64,000 bases of DNA from Ilyonectria destructans (Eukaryota; Ascomycota; Sordariomycetes; Hypocreales; Nectriaceae): contig JAHEWK010000002.1 in the NCBI GenBank assembly GCA_020740775.1, forward strand, positions 3,348,001 to 3,412,000. The letters are read 5' to 3'. A program made the position numbers and the translations under genes. Below are positions 1-13,855 of this stretch, in pieces. Each line of letters opens with the position of its first letter. Position 1 is the first letter of the stretch. The notes under the pieces were generated by a model. That model did not search any database, was not told where the DNA came from, and saw nothing but the letters and a program-made list of their open reading frames with translations.

Positions 1-3000
1 CGACCTGAAGCGTCGGTGGGCTCATAACAAGCAGAGACAGATGATGATGGTTGTATTTTGCCCAACTCATGCACTCACCATTAGAGCCAGCCAGTCATTG
101 TTCGATGCGTGTGCTATTTACTTCCCGAGTCGGCGAATACGAGCGGCCAGCATCAGTGGCTGGGAGTATGTCTCCGTCTAGTGACCGTCTAGTGCAGGTG
201 TGCTGTCGTGCATCAAGAGCCCACCCTGAACCCACAATCTTGCTTGACTCATGGCCCAGCGCTTAAGTTGGGACTGGGCGAGCCATCACATGTCCATTCA
301 TCTTGATGGCAATAATACCCGAGCGACGTCCATTGTTACATAGTTCTTCCCAGACCGCCTCTGTCGATGGGTGGCAAATTGTTGCACTTGGCAAAGACTA
401 AATAAGTCTTCAAATTTTGCAACTAGGAATCCCAACGGTCCCCAATTTAAGTCATCAGCCAAGAGGAATGCGTGAGACATTATAAGCATTGCGAAAAGGA
501 GCTGTCTCCTCTTAAACATGTCGCCCGGGGCATTCGTCATTCCAAATCTTGAAGGAGAGTTGAGCCATTTACATGCCGTCTTCGTCGAGGTGACCATTGA
601 GCAAGTTGCCATTGGCGCCCGCATCCCAGAAACAGGTGAACGAATTGTGCAAACAATGTTGGCTGCAAAGTCATCTCAAGCCGGGATCAGAGCAGCTGGC
701 GTAAGCTTCACCTGTTTTACAGAGAGCTTCACAGGAGGTTTCTTAGCCTTAACATATGACTGCTTCCTTCTGCATCTTATTTTGGATAGGCTGATCGATC
801 GATAAATTGTATAAGCCGGCCGAAGTAAACTTACAGGCCATTGTTGCATCACTCTACACGAATGGGTATATGCGATACCTACCCTGTAGGTCCTGTAACT
901 TGATAGACGCTGGCAGAAATCTGCCTCTAGGTCCCCTATGCCCCGGGGAAACAAACCATGTGACGCATCAGGGCATCTTCAGCTTGACTTACTAACCCGG
1001 AGCTACCGACCTGGAATGCAAAGACTGCCGACTGGACTTCCTCCTCCGTAGCGGGAGTTTATCGTCAATTAGTAGCTTCATCAAACAGTCGTGCATTGCA
1101 TCACCGAAGACAGCGTATCGAGCTAAGCTGTCATAGGGAATCTTCGAGCCGGAATCGAAACCTACAGTGTAGAGGGCGCTCACGATCTGAAAACTATCAC
1201 TCATATTTCTACTAGTTACAATCGTCAAGTAAACTGCTAGGTGTTGTGATGCACGGAAAGGCCATGATCTAAGACCGTTGTGGTCGTTGAGTAATGTATC
1301 AGTGTGAACACAGTCTAAATGTTGGAGAAAGTGAATCGACTCACGTTTCAATGCTAGGAACGGTGAGTCTTTGCTTGTTACTATTACTTAAGACTTTCAG
1401 GTTGCTTCCTTCAACCGCACTTTTGACTACGCGATCACATCACTTCACTTTCGCGCTGGAGCCTACTCGACGAACCACGGCTTTGTACCTGCTCTCATCT
1501 CCCTTGAATCTGCCGTCCAGATTCACAAAACAGCAGTCCTTTCTTTTGTCTGTCTTTCGTCTGCCCCCTAAGACGAGATTCGAACTGTATCTCGTCGTGG
1601 TTGATCTGAGATACCCCAAGTTCTCTGGCGACGCAGAATTCCTTTACTTCTACGAAGATGCAGGGAAACACTGGGAACACTGGCTGGAGAACTCACTCAC
1701 CTGACTCGAATCTACCAACTGGGTGGGGAGTGTACAACTCCTCAAATTGATACTATTGCAGAGAAGGCTGGCGAGCACTGTCTTGGAAAGCATACTGCGA
1801 AATTAGCTGTACCCAGGCCATCTTGCCGAGGATTCTCTTCGGACCGGATGCTTTTGTCTAGTTATGATGGGCTGTGTATCAACAAAACAACTATCCCGAG
1901 CCGACATCTCGAAGTTCCTGAAGAATGAAAACAGCCCAACGACCAACCCCGAGCTCGATTGTTCTGACTACGCATCACGAGGCTCATTATCAAGCCCCGT
2001 CCATGTAATCTTCGGCCTACCGATTCGTCGACAAGGGTATCAGAGGCAAGATCGCCAAGATTCAGAAGGAAGTGGAGAAAGCGGAGTAGCTGGCGCGGGC
2101 CGAAGAAAAGAATCTTCTGCGATTCCGTTTCGAGACATGCGAAGGACTCGGCGAAACGTGCAAAATTTGTGGAACCGGCTGCGGATAACGAGAGCGATCT
2201 TTCGGATGTATTGGAAGAAGAGCCAAATTATCCAATAAATCGCCTTTGAGTCCGGTCGGAGCGCTGCTAACCGCGGAGCGAACAGCGATTGTGAGGACGA
2301 CAAATTGGTGAACAAGAGCCAAGGAAGCCGGAGCGGTAAACAAGCCAAAAAGAATTGTGGACAAATCCCAGAAATAAAAACAAACGGCCGAACTATTTCA
2401 CAAGGTTAATTAATGAACATAAAAGGGTTGCCTGCTCGGGGTGGTTAGAAAGGGTGTTTGAACTTCTGGGATCTTGCTTGGTAGAGTTTGGCTCGAACTG
2501 GCACCCGGCCGCCGGTTTGATGATGTAGCGATTGGCTAAGATGCTTGCGGCGGCAGTGCTCCCCAACCTCGCTGGCGAATGTCAAACAACCTCATGTAGC
2601 GTATTTTCTCGGTCCAATAGTCGCTGCTAACCAAACCTTGTATTGTTTAACCATATTACACACAGCGCGCGGTCACCCCAGCAGGCGATGTCGACATCGC
2701 GGGATGCTCTCGGCCGGGGCTCGTGATCAAGCGCCCATGACACCGCCCGCAGCAGTATAAACCGGGGGACGCCGATCCCTCGCCCTATCACACCCAGCAA
2801 AGCCGGGATTCGCAAAGCCCGTGCAGCTTGGCATTTTCGACGACAAAACGCCGTGACTGACGCGATCGATTCCGTGGGGGAAAAGTCCCTCGTGCTCGAC
2901 GCAGCGGCAGCTCGGGCAACTCGGCACGTCGCTTCGGGCCATCGGCAGGCGTCTGTCGTCCAACGGATTTCGCATCATCGTATTGTGTGGGTGTCGCGAT

Positions 3001-4990
3001 GGAGTCGGATTGTGGCCGGGCCTTGGCCAGCGATGGCGTATTTTTCTTCCAGATGATGTGTGCAGCAGTAGCTGCACGTTTGCTGTGAGGCTTTTCCCTC
3101 TTTGGACTTTGGTCGCCACATCCCACGTTCGGTGGTGTGGAGGCGCGCCTCGGCTACCGCTATGGTGTCAAGCCAATAAGCGGCACAGGTCGAGTTGGCG
3201 ATGGCTTCATCACTGGTGGTATTAGTCTGACAACGAAGGCGTGCGTTCAGGAGGAACAAAGTCCAATGCTCAGTAGAGTAGACCATCATCTGGGAGCAGC
3301 TCGTAGTGACAACCCCCTGGATTATCATTTGGTGGCTGCGGCGTAAGCACTGGGCGTCAGCAATTGAAGTTGGGAATCGCGGGATGGGTGCCCACCTTTA
3401 CATACCAAGATGCCGGCAATACCAATGCGGCACCCGCGCGGGCATCACTGCAACCTCCGTCTTGAGTGGGCATTTTACGCACGAGGCATTTCCAATCGGT
3501 GTTCAAGTGCTGATGCTGTTCTTGGACTGCATCTGCACCTTCGTCGCACTAGCTGCCAAGGTCCACGAATGATACAACACTGTGCTCATGCACGCCGCGC
3601 CATGATGGCCGACCACCACCATGAAGGGCAAATATCATGACGCGACGACTCTTCCTCCAAAGAAGCCACCCTTCTATTCTCTCTTGATACTTCTATCCAA
3701 TTTACAAATTTACCAGTATTATCAGAGAAATTGGCATTACATCACCTGTCCACGACTGCTCGTGCGCCAGGGCCACCTAACGCGCGGCTCCAGAGCTCTA
3801 ATCAGCCGAGTAAGCCCACAGCTTGCGTACCAAGTTTGGAACTTTGGATCAACGTCAGGCTGAATGCGCCCCTGAATGCGCCTGGCACAGTTTAATCTAC
3901 ACCAAGCAGCGTGGATCAGTAGCAGGTGTACCATCATAATCAAACTGCAAGCCACAACTCACCTTGGTGAGAGACCGGTATGCGCCCATGGACCTCCCTA
4001 TCAAGGATGTTTCAGAGGCGTACGTACTTTAGCACAGCCGCTTGCGTCGATGCGCGGATCGGAGGCCTGTTTGCGCATTGCTGAACGGGGACCGCTGGTA
4101 TGCATTGCGCGGCAGTGGCTGGGGAGGTCGGGGAGTTGCAACAGAGCAAGAAAGAGCCCGTTGAGATCACGTCCGTTAAGAGGAACACCCCAGGTCTATC
4201 CAACCGGGGATGACTAAGGCGTGTTGGTGTTTTGGATTCGGCCTGGCAGGGAAGAGTCCACTCTGGATCCCGCCACGGACGATCGGTGCTGGCCCCGACA
4301 GCCGGCCGGAGTCCGGCTGCCATGCCGGCACCCGGGGCGCAAAACCGGTCTATGAGCGTAGTAAATCTGCCATAAATGCCAGTGGCGAGTTCTCCCAGAA
4401 AAGAGCTTGCTGTAGGCCAATGGTTCAACTGTCATCGCAGTAGAGACATGAGAGCACAACTTCTTGAGCCCGTGGCTCCTGGAGAGATGGTGCCACGCCT
4501 CCATACGTAGTGGCCGCCACAAGCCATGTACAGTACCACGAAGCGTCTCCTCAAGTGGATGCCACCCCTGGGCGAGCAGCAACCTCTTCTCGTGCCCGTC
4601 GCCACAGCATCCTTAACTGGCCCCAGGGCACGGGAGGCTCGTGGTACTACGTAGTAGCTCGGGGAGTCTGGCCCTGATAGCAGCCACCCATATCCGCGGA
4701 CTTGGCGGTTCCCTGCCACATGATGACGACTCGTCGCGGGCCGTCGCCAGGGACCTGGCGTTTTTGTACCTTGCGGATGGCGGATGCCCCTTGCAGCGCC
4801 CATCAGCAGCGAACGCCCTGACTACTACGTAGTAACCCCCGTGAACCATCTACTCGCGGCGTCAGTCTGCCCACGTACGTATGGTGTACCAGGAGCCATG
4901 GATGCGCCGCAACACCTCCGCGGGAGTCCATTCAGTCAGTTCTCGCGCAGCGATGGTCCGAAGCACTTAGTGTAGGCCATGGTGCTAATG
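1..4990. other. Gene-poor region with no convincing gene
   Basis: No open frame here is long, codon-biased and recognisable. Many short frames overlap on both strands, as expected of non-coding DNA. Around 2010-2240 the plus strand has coding-like debris: a Lys/Glu-rich stretch reading IRGKIAKIQKEVEKAE, then a stop and a change to another frame containing an acidic stretch. It may be a dead gene but I cannot assign a family. I see no tRNA-like cloverleaf, no terminal inverted repeats and no transposase motif. Two identical 12-bp palindromes at 4645 and 4823 are listed separately. Confidence 0.5.
4645..4834. repeat. Two identical 12-bp palindromes, TACTACGTAGTA
   Basis: The perfect palindrome TACTACGTAGTA occurs at 4645-4656 and again at 4823-4834, start to start 178 bp. 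It lies about 0.8-1 kb upstream of the ATP sulfurylase start. One 12-bp palindrome is expected by chance in a window this size. Two identical copies so close together are less expected. A regulatory role is inference only. Confidence 0.5.
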
Positions 4991-7672
<2,682 letters not shown>

Positions 7673-8955
7673 AGGATTCGTGCAAAAAAGACGAAATGCA
7701 GGGAAGACGGTCTGACTAGTTGGAGAGTCGGCTTCAAACTGGGACACTTGCTTGATGGACGACCAAGTCACACGAGACGGCTAAGGCGGAACTTGTATTC
7801 TGCAGCAGAAGTGATGCACGGATTGGCGTTTTTGAAAGAAGGCAAAAAGAATTGAGCGAATGATTGATGGATGGATATGTTACATTCCACGGGATGAACC
7901 GGGTTTGCTTAACCACAGCGCATGGGTAGAATAGCGGGTGTCTTTTGACGAGCCCGGATGAAAGAGAAGGGCTTGATAGAATTAAGACGGAGATAGACAT
8001 CTCAAAGAGGACAGAAATAAGAGATTCACGAACAAACCAACAATGACAAACTACTGTTGCGGTCCGCGTGAATGTGCCGGTGCATTTCACAGCGCTGATT
8101 GACTAACTGAGATGACTGGGCGTGATCTGCAACGGCGCGGGCTTATCCGCTCCTCCGAATGCCCAAACTCACCGTCCCTCACCTACTGTCCGGATCGTAG
8201 GTGAGCAACTTAGGCCCGACCGCCTACGCTCTCGCTTTGGGAGTCGCAGTGACTCGCCCGTGCATGCATACTTGCGTAACACCTGTCGGAGGATCGGAGT
8301 GGGGAGAGTTGGGCATCCACGACCAACGGCGGCACCGGGAAGCTGTGGAAGGCCGAAGACGACGGCAGACGAGAGAAGAGAGAAGGAGTGTTTTTGGCGA
8401 TCATGGCAGGGATGAATTCGTTGCGTGGCATGCGCTGTGTCGGCAGAATCAGCGTGCCTCGCGCGTCAAGGCTACAACTAATAACGCCTGGTCTGTGGTG
8501 TACGACATAGGGAGTTAGAAAGCGACCATGGATGTCATGCTGATTGATGCCCGGTTGATTCATCATTTCATGGCATTGTCGGCGATGCCCGAGTCATACG
8601 TATTTATCGCGATGCAACTCGCTTTGGGCAGGCGTTGAGAAGAGAAGCCCAACAACATCCGTTTACCGATCCGATCGCGCCCATCTCCGCCCCATAGCGT
8701 CCATCACACCCGATGCCATCCTGTCTCATCCATGCGCTTCTTCACTAGCTGGCGGCCAACCGGTCCGGTAGTTGGCTGGTTGGACACGGAGTGCTCCAGC
8801 ACCCAGTCTCCCTTCTCTCCAACCCTCAACCCAAAAGAAGAAGAAGAAGAAGAAGATTTCGCCCGCACATCTATACGACTACCTGTAATATGGTCGCGAA
8901 TTGACTCACCTGGTCTCTGGCTCTAGTCGCTCTCACTGTTGAGACACTTTAGAGC
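7673..8955. other. Intergenic, 3' flank of ATP sulfurylase; nothing clear
   Basis: No recognisable gene. The first 400 bp are probably the ATP sulfurylase 3' UTR. An (AAG)n-type microsatellite of about seven units lies at 8834-8854. The block 8730-8806 is a diverged copy of sequence near 12.8 kb. Confidence 0.5.
8730..8806 (+). repeat. Diverged repeat, copy A (partner near 12778-12866)
   Basis: About 77 bp that align with 12778-12866. Shared features in order are a GCGCTTCTTC/GCGTTTCTTC word, AGC(T/C)GGCGGC, GGTCCGGT(A/G)GTTGGCTGGTTGG, and CACGGAG(T/C)GCT(C/G)CAGCACCC. The differences include several G/A and C/T transitions, and this copy has one fewer GTTGGCTG unit. Confidence 0.55.
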
Positions 8956-8988
8956 TTGCTGTTGGGCAATACTTCCTTGCCACGGTCC

Positions 8989-10366
8989 GTGAATCTCCTC
9001 ACGGTCACAGTCAGCGACCTCTCTGCCCTCTTGGGCTTTGGGGAGATTAGTAGCGCTCAACTAGTCGAGGAATGTCTTAATCTTATTCAACTTTACGACA
9101 AGAATGGTCTTTGTTTACACTCGGTCCTCAGCCTCGTTTCTCGCGACCAGCTCCGGTCTGCCGCCACAGATATTGACAATGAACGCTGTCGCGATGTCCA
9201 ATAAAGTGCTCTATTTGACGTTCCGGTCCTGATCAAGAACAACCTTGCGACGGAGCCGTCACCCGGACTGGTGGCGCCTTTACACTTGCTAATGTCACTA
9301 CTAAGCACGATGCTACCGCAATCCATCAACTTCGTAAAGCTGGAGCCATCATCCTTGGCAAGACTAACTTGGATGAGTTCCATTAATTGTCCTGCATCAC
9401 ACGCAGCTCTCTTCGGCTTCGTTGCCCCCAGAGACCTCGTCTCGAATCATGGTCTCTTCCCCGTTTCCACATTCTTCGACAGACCCGGCATTCTATCCAA
9501 GTCAACGGTTGACTTGGCTAGTGTTCTCGGCATCATTGCTCAACCCACCGAGCCATTGACCCAAGATATTGCAAGCTCAAATTATAGGGTTGCTGATAGT
9601 GCTGTTTGGGCCGACTTTGGCGTGGGTTGGGCTGACCTGGATTTCTTCCGCAAAACTCATGGTTTATACCACGATGAGACTGGTGAGGTCGAGGTATGTG
9701 CCACGTTACCTTCAACAGCCATCTACTCACGATCTTATAGATGTACGAAGCCGTTCAGAGGCCATGAACCGGATGGAAACTCTGAGAGCAGTTGTCAATA
9801 TGAAGGCAAGTTTCCCGAACGCTGGACTCATCCCACAAGCTTAGGAGGAGATGCATCGCGTAATTCGTAAGTAGCTCAGCAAAACTCAAACGCTTTGCAT
9901 CATCATATTTGTGAGAGACTCACCATTACGAAAGTCATGATATAAAGTTTAGTTTTGCCAATTTTTGAGAAGAGCGCTAAAGAAAGCAGAATATGAAGGG
10001 ATTATGAGCATGTTATCACCTGGGCTGTCACAGCAGGCATCGGGCATGCATTCAAAACACACGAGGTCGACTTCCTGGTGACACCAGGTTGGTCATGGAT
10101 AAGCGTATACTCGGCAATTGCAGGTGGCCAAGATGCTCGCTTTCTTGACGTATACAAGCTAGTCAACAGTCTGTTCTTCTCAGGTGCGTCCATGGGAACT
10201 GTTCCACTCGGCATGTACCCTAATGGCCGACCATTTGGCCTAACATTTGTCGCTCGCAAAGGACAAGATGCGAAACTTCTCCAGCTGATGCAGTTGTACG
10301 AAAAGGCATTTCCTTCGAGGCGGATACCCAGCTCGGTGAATTCGATATTGGCAAATTTGTATTTCC
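8989..10366 (+). pseudogene. Amidase-signature enzyme pseudogene, catalytic segment deleted
   Basis: Translated pieces in all three plus frames match an amidase-signature hydrolase in order. An N-terminal piece (about 8989-9204) is followed by an in-frame TAA. Then come a VLIKNNLATE piece near 9224, a frameshift, a TGGAFTLANV piece and AGAIILGKTNLDEF near 9332-9385, ending in a stop. Next is a piece running from PASHAALFG to the mid-domain (9386-9693). A plausible intron (9694-9740) is followed by another frame break and a C-terminal piece (10060-10366) with VPLGMYPNGRPFGLTFVAR. Between GKTNLDEF and PASHAALFG the family normally carries about 50 residues including the Gly/Ser-rich loop with the nucleophile and cis-serine. 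These are missing here. At least two stops, two frameshifts and this deletion make a functional product very unlikely. The original substrate cannot be told. Confidence 0.82.
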
Positions 10367-10567
10367 GACTCTGTGATCATATCCTGCATCACAATATGAG
10401 ATAACCTTCCAGCTGCAACGGGATCCTTCCAATGGGCCACATCTTCCTAAGACTCTAGATATCTAGCTTTTCTAGCTTTTAGGTTAAGACCAGCCCGTCC
10501 AGGGAATTTCCGTGATGCGTCTGAGACTCTGACCTCAACAGGCCACGCTGTCATCATGTAATTCATC

Positions 10568-10591
10568 TATAAGACTGACCTCAAGACCCTC
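10568..10591 (+). repeat. Short direct repeat, copy 1 of 2
   Basis: A 24-bp stretch beginning TATAAGACTGACC and ending AAGACCCTC. It matches 11177-11200 at 22 of 24 positions, 609 bp away in the same orientation. The sequence on either side also looks loosely related. It may be the visible end of an eroded duplicated element. Confidence 0.5.
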
Positions 10592-11176
10592 ATTTAGACT
10601 AGATAATACATGAGCTATCATGCTAGATCCCCATTACCTGATGTGGCATCCTGACATATGCATAGCTGACATGTGCTGTCACACTGGGTGGATAGGATTG
10701 GGATGACGATGATGAAAACTCTTGATTTCCTATCTAACGAAGGGCTAGGGGTCGGTGTTATCGGTGAAGATGAGGGCGGCCTCCGGCACCTCCCGGGACC
10801 GAGGCCCAGTCCGATCGACCCACCTTCCGGAGGTCTGAGGCCGAAAGACCTGCTAGCCGAGGGTCTAAGACCTAGCCTGACACCGGTTTTGTAGCAGCCG
10901 GTCTGGAAGACATTCCAGGCGTCTTCGAGTGATCCCAAAATGTAACATGCACTTATTGAAATTCTATCACCGGATGTCACATGTATCAAAATGTCAGATT
11001 TCTACAGCTATTGCGACCGTGAAGCTTTCCCTTCCTTCATTACAGGCGTCCATCCCCACCGGTCTAGTCCTAGGCCTAACTTTTCCTCTGATTAGGTCAA
11101 TAGCTAGCTAAAGCCAAAGACTTCGAAGCATCCGGAGCCTCTCGGTTGTCCGAGCTTATCCGAGCTTATCTTGATT
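10592..11176. other. Non-coding spacer between two direct repeats
   Basis: No credible gene. A GC-rich part around 10760-10890 contains short alternating AGGTCTGAGGCC/GGTCTAAGACC-like words that could fold locally. I see no transposase-like reading frame. Confidence 0.4.
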
Positions 11177-11200
11177 TATAAGACTGACCCAAAGACCCTC
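11177..11200 (+). repeat. Short direct repeat, copy 2 of 2
   Basis: Second copy of the TATAAGACTGACC...AAGACCCTC repeat, 22 of 24 identical to 10568-10591. Confidence 0.5.
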
Positions 11201-11654
11201 GTAAGATAGGAAGAATACTAAGAGATTCACCATCTGCGAGATGCAACGCCGGGTAACAGGCGTGATCATTTCTAATCCGTCTCTCGTTTCCTGGCTTTGC
11301 TTTGCCTTTTCTGAAGATTGCCATTTGAACCGATAAGAGACAACCATGCGTCGCCACGTAAGTGCGGCGTCACTAATGTTCAGCATCTTGACACTATTGA
11401 ACGACATAGATCTTGTGCCGAAATTGAACCTAGAGCATTTTATAAAGCCGCGGCCCCCTGCGTGAATCTGATGCAAATGCACTCATAATTTCTTTATGAA
11501 AACGCAGCCAGTGATATGGATTCGTTGGCTGCACAGTCGGTCACCAATAGCTCGGTGGGAATACTGGCGTCATTATACTGCCTGAAGCGTGACCCTCTAT
11601 ATCTGATTGACAAACCATATGCCTGTGCTTGCTAATGTACTCACAGACCAGACC

Positions 11655-12113
11655 TCTGCTGCTGCGTGGGCACGGCTGAAGACGCATTGGCCGGAGGTTG
11701 CTAGTGACCAGGTCGGCATGGGTAATCGCTTCGAAATTGTCAAGTATGATTGATAAGATTCACCTCTATAAAAGCCAATGTTAGCGCAGCTGACAAGATT
11801 ATCACAAAGCCTTTGGATACAGTTTGTGGCGAAAGTGACAGAATGGCCACTTGCCTTGTGTGACTCCCGTACAGTTCGGTATGATCGTGACTTTCAGAGT
11901 AGCGACGTTGTACGGTCAAATCGCATTTTCATCTCATGGGATTTCAACGATTCGCCGCAACGTCAGTGCTCAGCAAAAGGGCTAACTGGCCAAGAAACAG
12001 ATTTAGAACCTAACAGTCGAGTCTTGTCAGATGTATTACATACGGCCTTTAATACCGGTCAAGGGGAAGTTCCGCGCATGAGTTGCGAGTTTCGTATATT
12101 CATAAGACATTAA
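11655..12113 (+). pseudogene. Relic of a CmcJ/AsaB-type hydroxylase/desaturase-like gene
   Basis: Two frames carry pieces of a fungal family often named hydroxylase/desaturase AsaB-like or CmcJ/NvfI-type, common around secondary metabolite genes. The first piece (about 11655-11753) ends in RFEIVKYD followed by a stop, where the family has a RFQIINVWR-like motif. The second (11778-12113) contains WPLALCDSRTV and SSDVV, which match the family's conserved centre, and ends in a piece resembling the usual C-terminal PRESIEVRAFVF-like motif. The family's large central part around YNPxHRWYY is missing or scrambled. I infer a dead, internally deleted copy. The family assignment comes from remembered motifs and needs a search. 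Confidence 0.55.
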
Positions 12114-12721
12114 ATGAGACTTCCCGCAACGCACAGACTTGACTCTCATCCCAAGGTGTTTAGATGGATAACTGGTCGCATTGCCTCAGCGTTATGTAAG
12201 TCCAACCAACGATTGAAATTCTTCAGGTCGACAAGTCGTGACTGCAACATGGCCCAACTCTTGCAGGGCAGGCTCGCACGCCTCTTCATCTTGTTCGACG
12301 AAAACATGCTCTTGTACATCCTCGCACGTGCGGAAACTTCTCATAGTTCTGCGATGATGAGGTTCCATATGTTCGAAGCAGACGGTGATGGTAGTTTGAG
12401 CCTTGGGGATGGCGGTTTTAGCGCCGAGCCCTTGTTCAGTGGGGTACAGGCGTTGTACATTGCAACGTCGGGATGGTCGACTGGGGCTGCTATTGGACTG
12501 GTAGAGATATCTTGGCCAATTGGCAACGCCCACGACCCGACCCTGCAGTGGGCTTATGAATCACAAGATATTCGCCGCATCCTTACCGCCAACCTCACAA
12601 TCCCTGCAGCGTTGACTATGTACTCCGTACTGTACAGTATTTTTCGTGGGTAACCTTGTTTGTTTTCAGATAAGTAGGGGGACGTGGCACATAGCACATT
12701 GGCACCGCTGGTGCAGTTTAG

Positions 12722-12745
12722 TTAGTGCCTGAACCGCGACCCGAC
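12722..12745 (+). repeat. 24-bp perfect direct repeat, copy 1
   Basis: A 24-bp stretch containing AGTGCCTGAACCGCGACC is repeated exactly at 13543-13566, 821 bp downstream in the same orientation. By chance a 24-bp exact match at this spacing is very unlikely, so this is a real duplication or the boundary of one. Confidence 0.7.
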
Positions 12746-12777
12746 GACGAGTGCATTTTACCGAAGCAGAGTCCGTC

Positions 12778-12866
12778 CCATCGCGTTTCTTCAGCAGCCG
12801 GCGGCTAGCCGGGCGGGTCCGGTGGTTGGCTGGTTGGCTGGTTGGGCACGGAGCGCTGCAGCACCC
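12778..12866 (+). repeat. Diverged repeat, copy B (partner 8730-8806)
   Basis: Second copy of the block described at 8730. It contains three GTTGGCTG-type units where copy A has two, and is more GC-rich, consistent with C-to-T/G-to-A decay of copy A. Confidence 0.55.
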
Positions 12867-13542
12867 TGGAGTCATACCACACCACCCTCCCCACTGGACG
12901 AGCCCGACTCGTGTCAGGGCCGGCTCGTGGTTGGCCCTCAGCGCCGGTGGAACCCTTGTAAGCCCTGCGCCCCCCTGTATTCGTGGCTCTGCGACGCTGC
13001 ACAGGCGGGTGTTGAAGGTTCCACAGGCGTCGACCTGTCCAGTGTTCGCTGCTTGGCTGCTTCCGTCCCTTTCTACGGCTGGGTACCTGCCGAGCGGAGC
13101 ACCAGCTCACACGCCGCGCTGTGCTGGCGGGCATTCACGTATGTAACTAGTAACTGTAACTTGTGTGCGGCGACACTTGTGTGTGTCAAAGGCGGATGGT
13201 GGATGGTGGATGGTAGATGGTGGATGCATGGCCACCTCATGACGACAAACTTGAACCTGGTAGTTGCACATTCCTCAATCACAGCCTTTATCGTCATCGT
13301 CATCGCCAGCTTCGCCATCCGGCCGTCAAGAAGTGCAATTAAAACCTTCATTCACCCTTTTCCTTCCCCGTCTCCCGCCTCCTCCGCAACTTATCCGGCC
13401 CCACCGCCATCGGACCCGTCCCTTTAACCGATTCCATTTTTTTATTCCTGCTGGCTGGGGAGCTAGCAGCCACAAGGTAGCCTGAACCGGCGGCCACTTT
13501 ACTGGGTCCCTGCCTGATTCTAGGTGGTCCCCTGGGTGCGGT

Positions 13543-13566
13543 TTAGTGCCTGAACCGCGACCCGAC
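13543..13566 (+). repeat. 24-bp perfect direct repeat, copy 2
   Basis: Exact second copy of 12722-12745. It lies 290 bp upstream of the start of the 13856 gene, probably within its promoter or leader. A partial third match (AGCCTGAACCG) lies near 13479. Confidence 0.7.
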
Positions 13567-13855
13567 CAGTGACCCAGCCCCAGACACGCAGCCCAGGGAA
13601 GGAAGGCACAAAGATCAAGCTTCATCGGTCTGGACGTTCCTTCCGACAACCAACTATCCCCTCACCTCACGCCGCACCTCGGCTTTCGCCCCAACTTCGC
13701 CTTCGACTCAACATTGCTATTCCTTCTTGCTCAGGATCTCTACCCGAAATCCTCTCTGTACTTCATTCGCCCCAGTCGCCCCAGGCGCTTTCGCTACCGA
13801 TCGACCGCGAACCGACTCCGACTCCGACTTCCTTCTCTCCAGCCCATGGTCCACC

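Larger units (their letters stand above)
12114..13855. other. Intergenic region with repeats; 5' flank of 13856 gene
   Basis: A 179-codon frame at 12114-12653 and a 113-codon frame opposite it show no recognised motif, and I do not call either. The region holds copy B of a diverged repeat (12778-12866), a 24-bp perfect direct repeat (12722-12745 and 13543-13566), and a GGATGGT-type microsatellite near 13195-13225. From about 13600 on it is pyrimidine-rich and probably the leader of the downstream gene. Confidence 0.5.

Noticed and set aside
12114..12653. 179-codon frame as a gene
   Set aside because: No recognised motif, weak codon bias, and an overlapping open frame on the other strand; not enough support.
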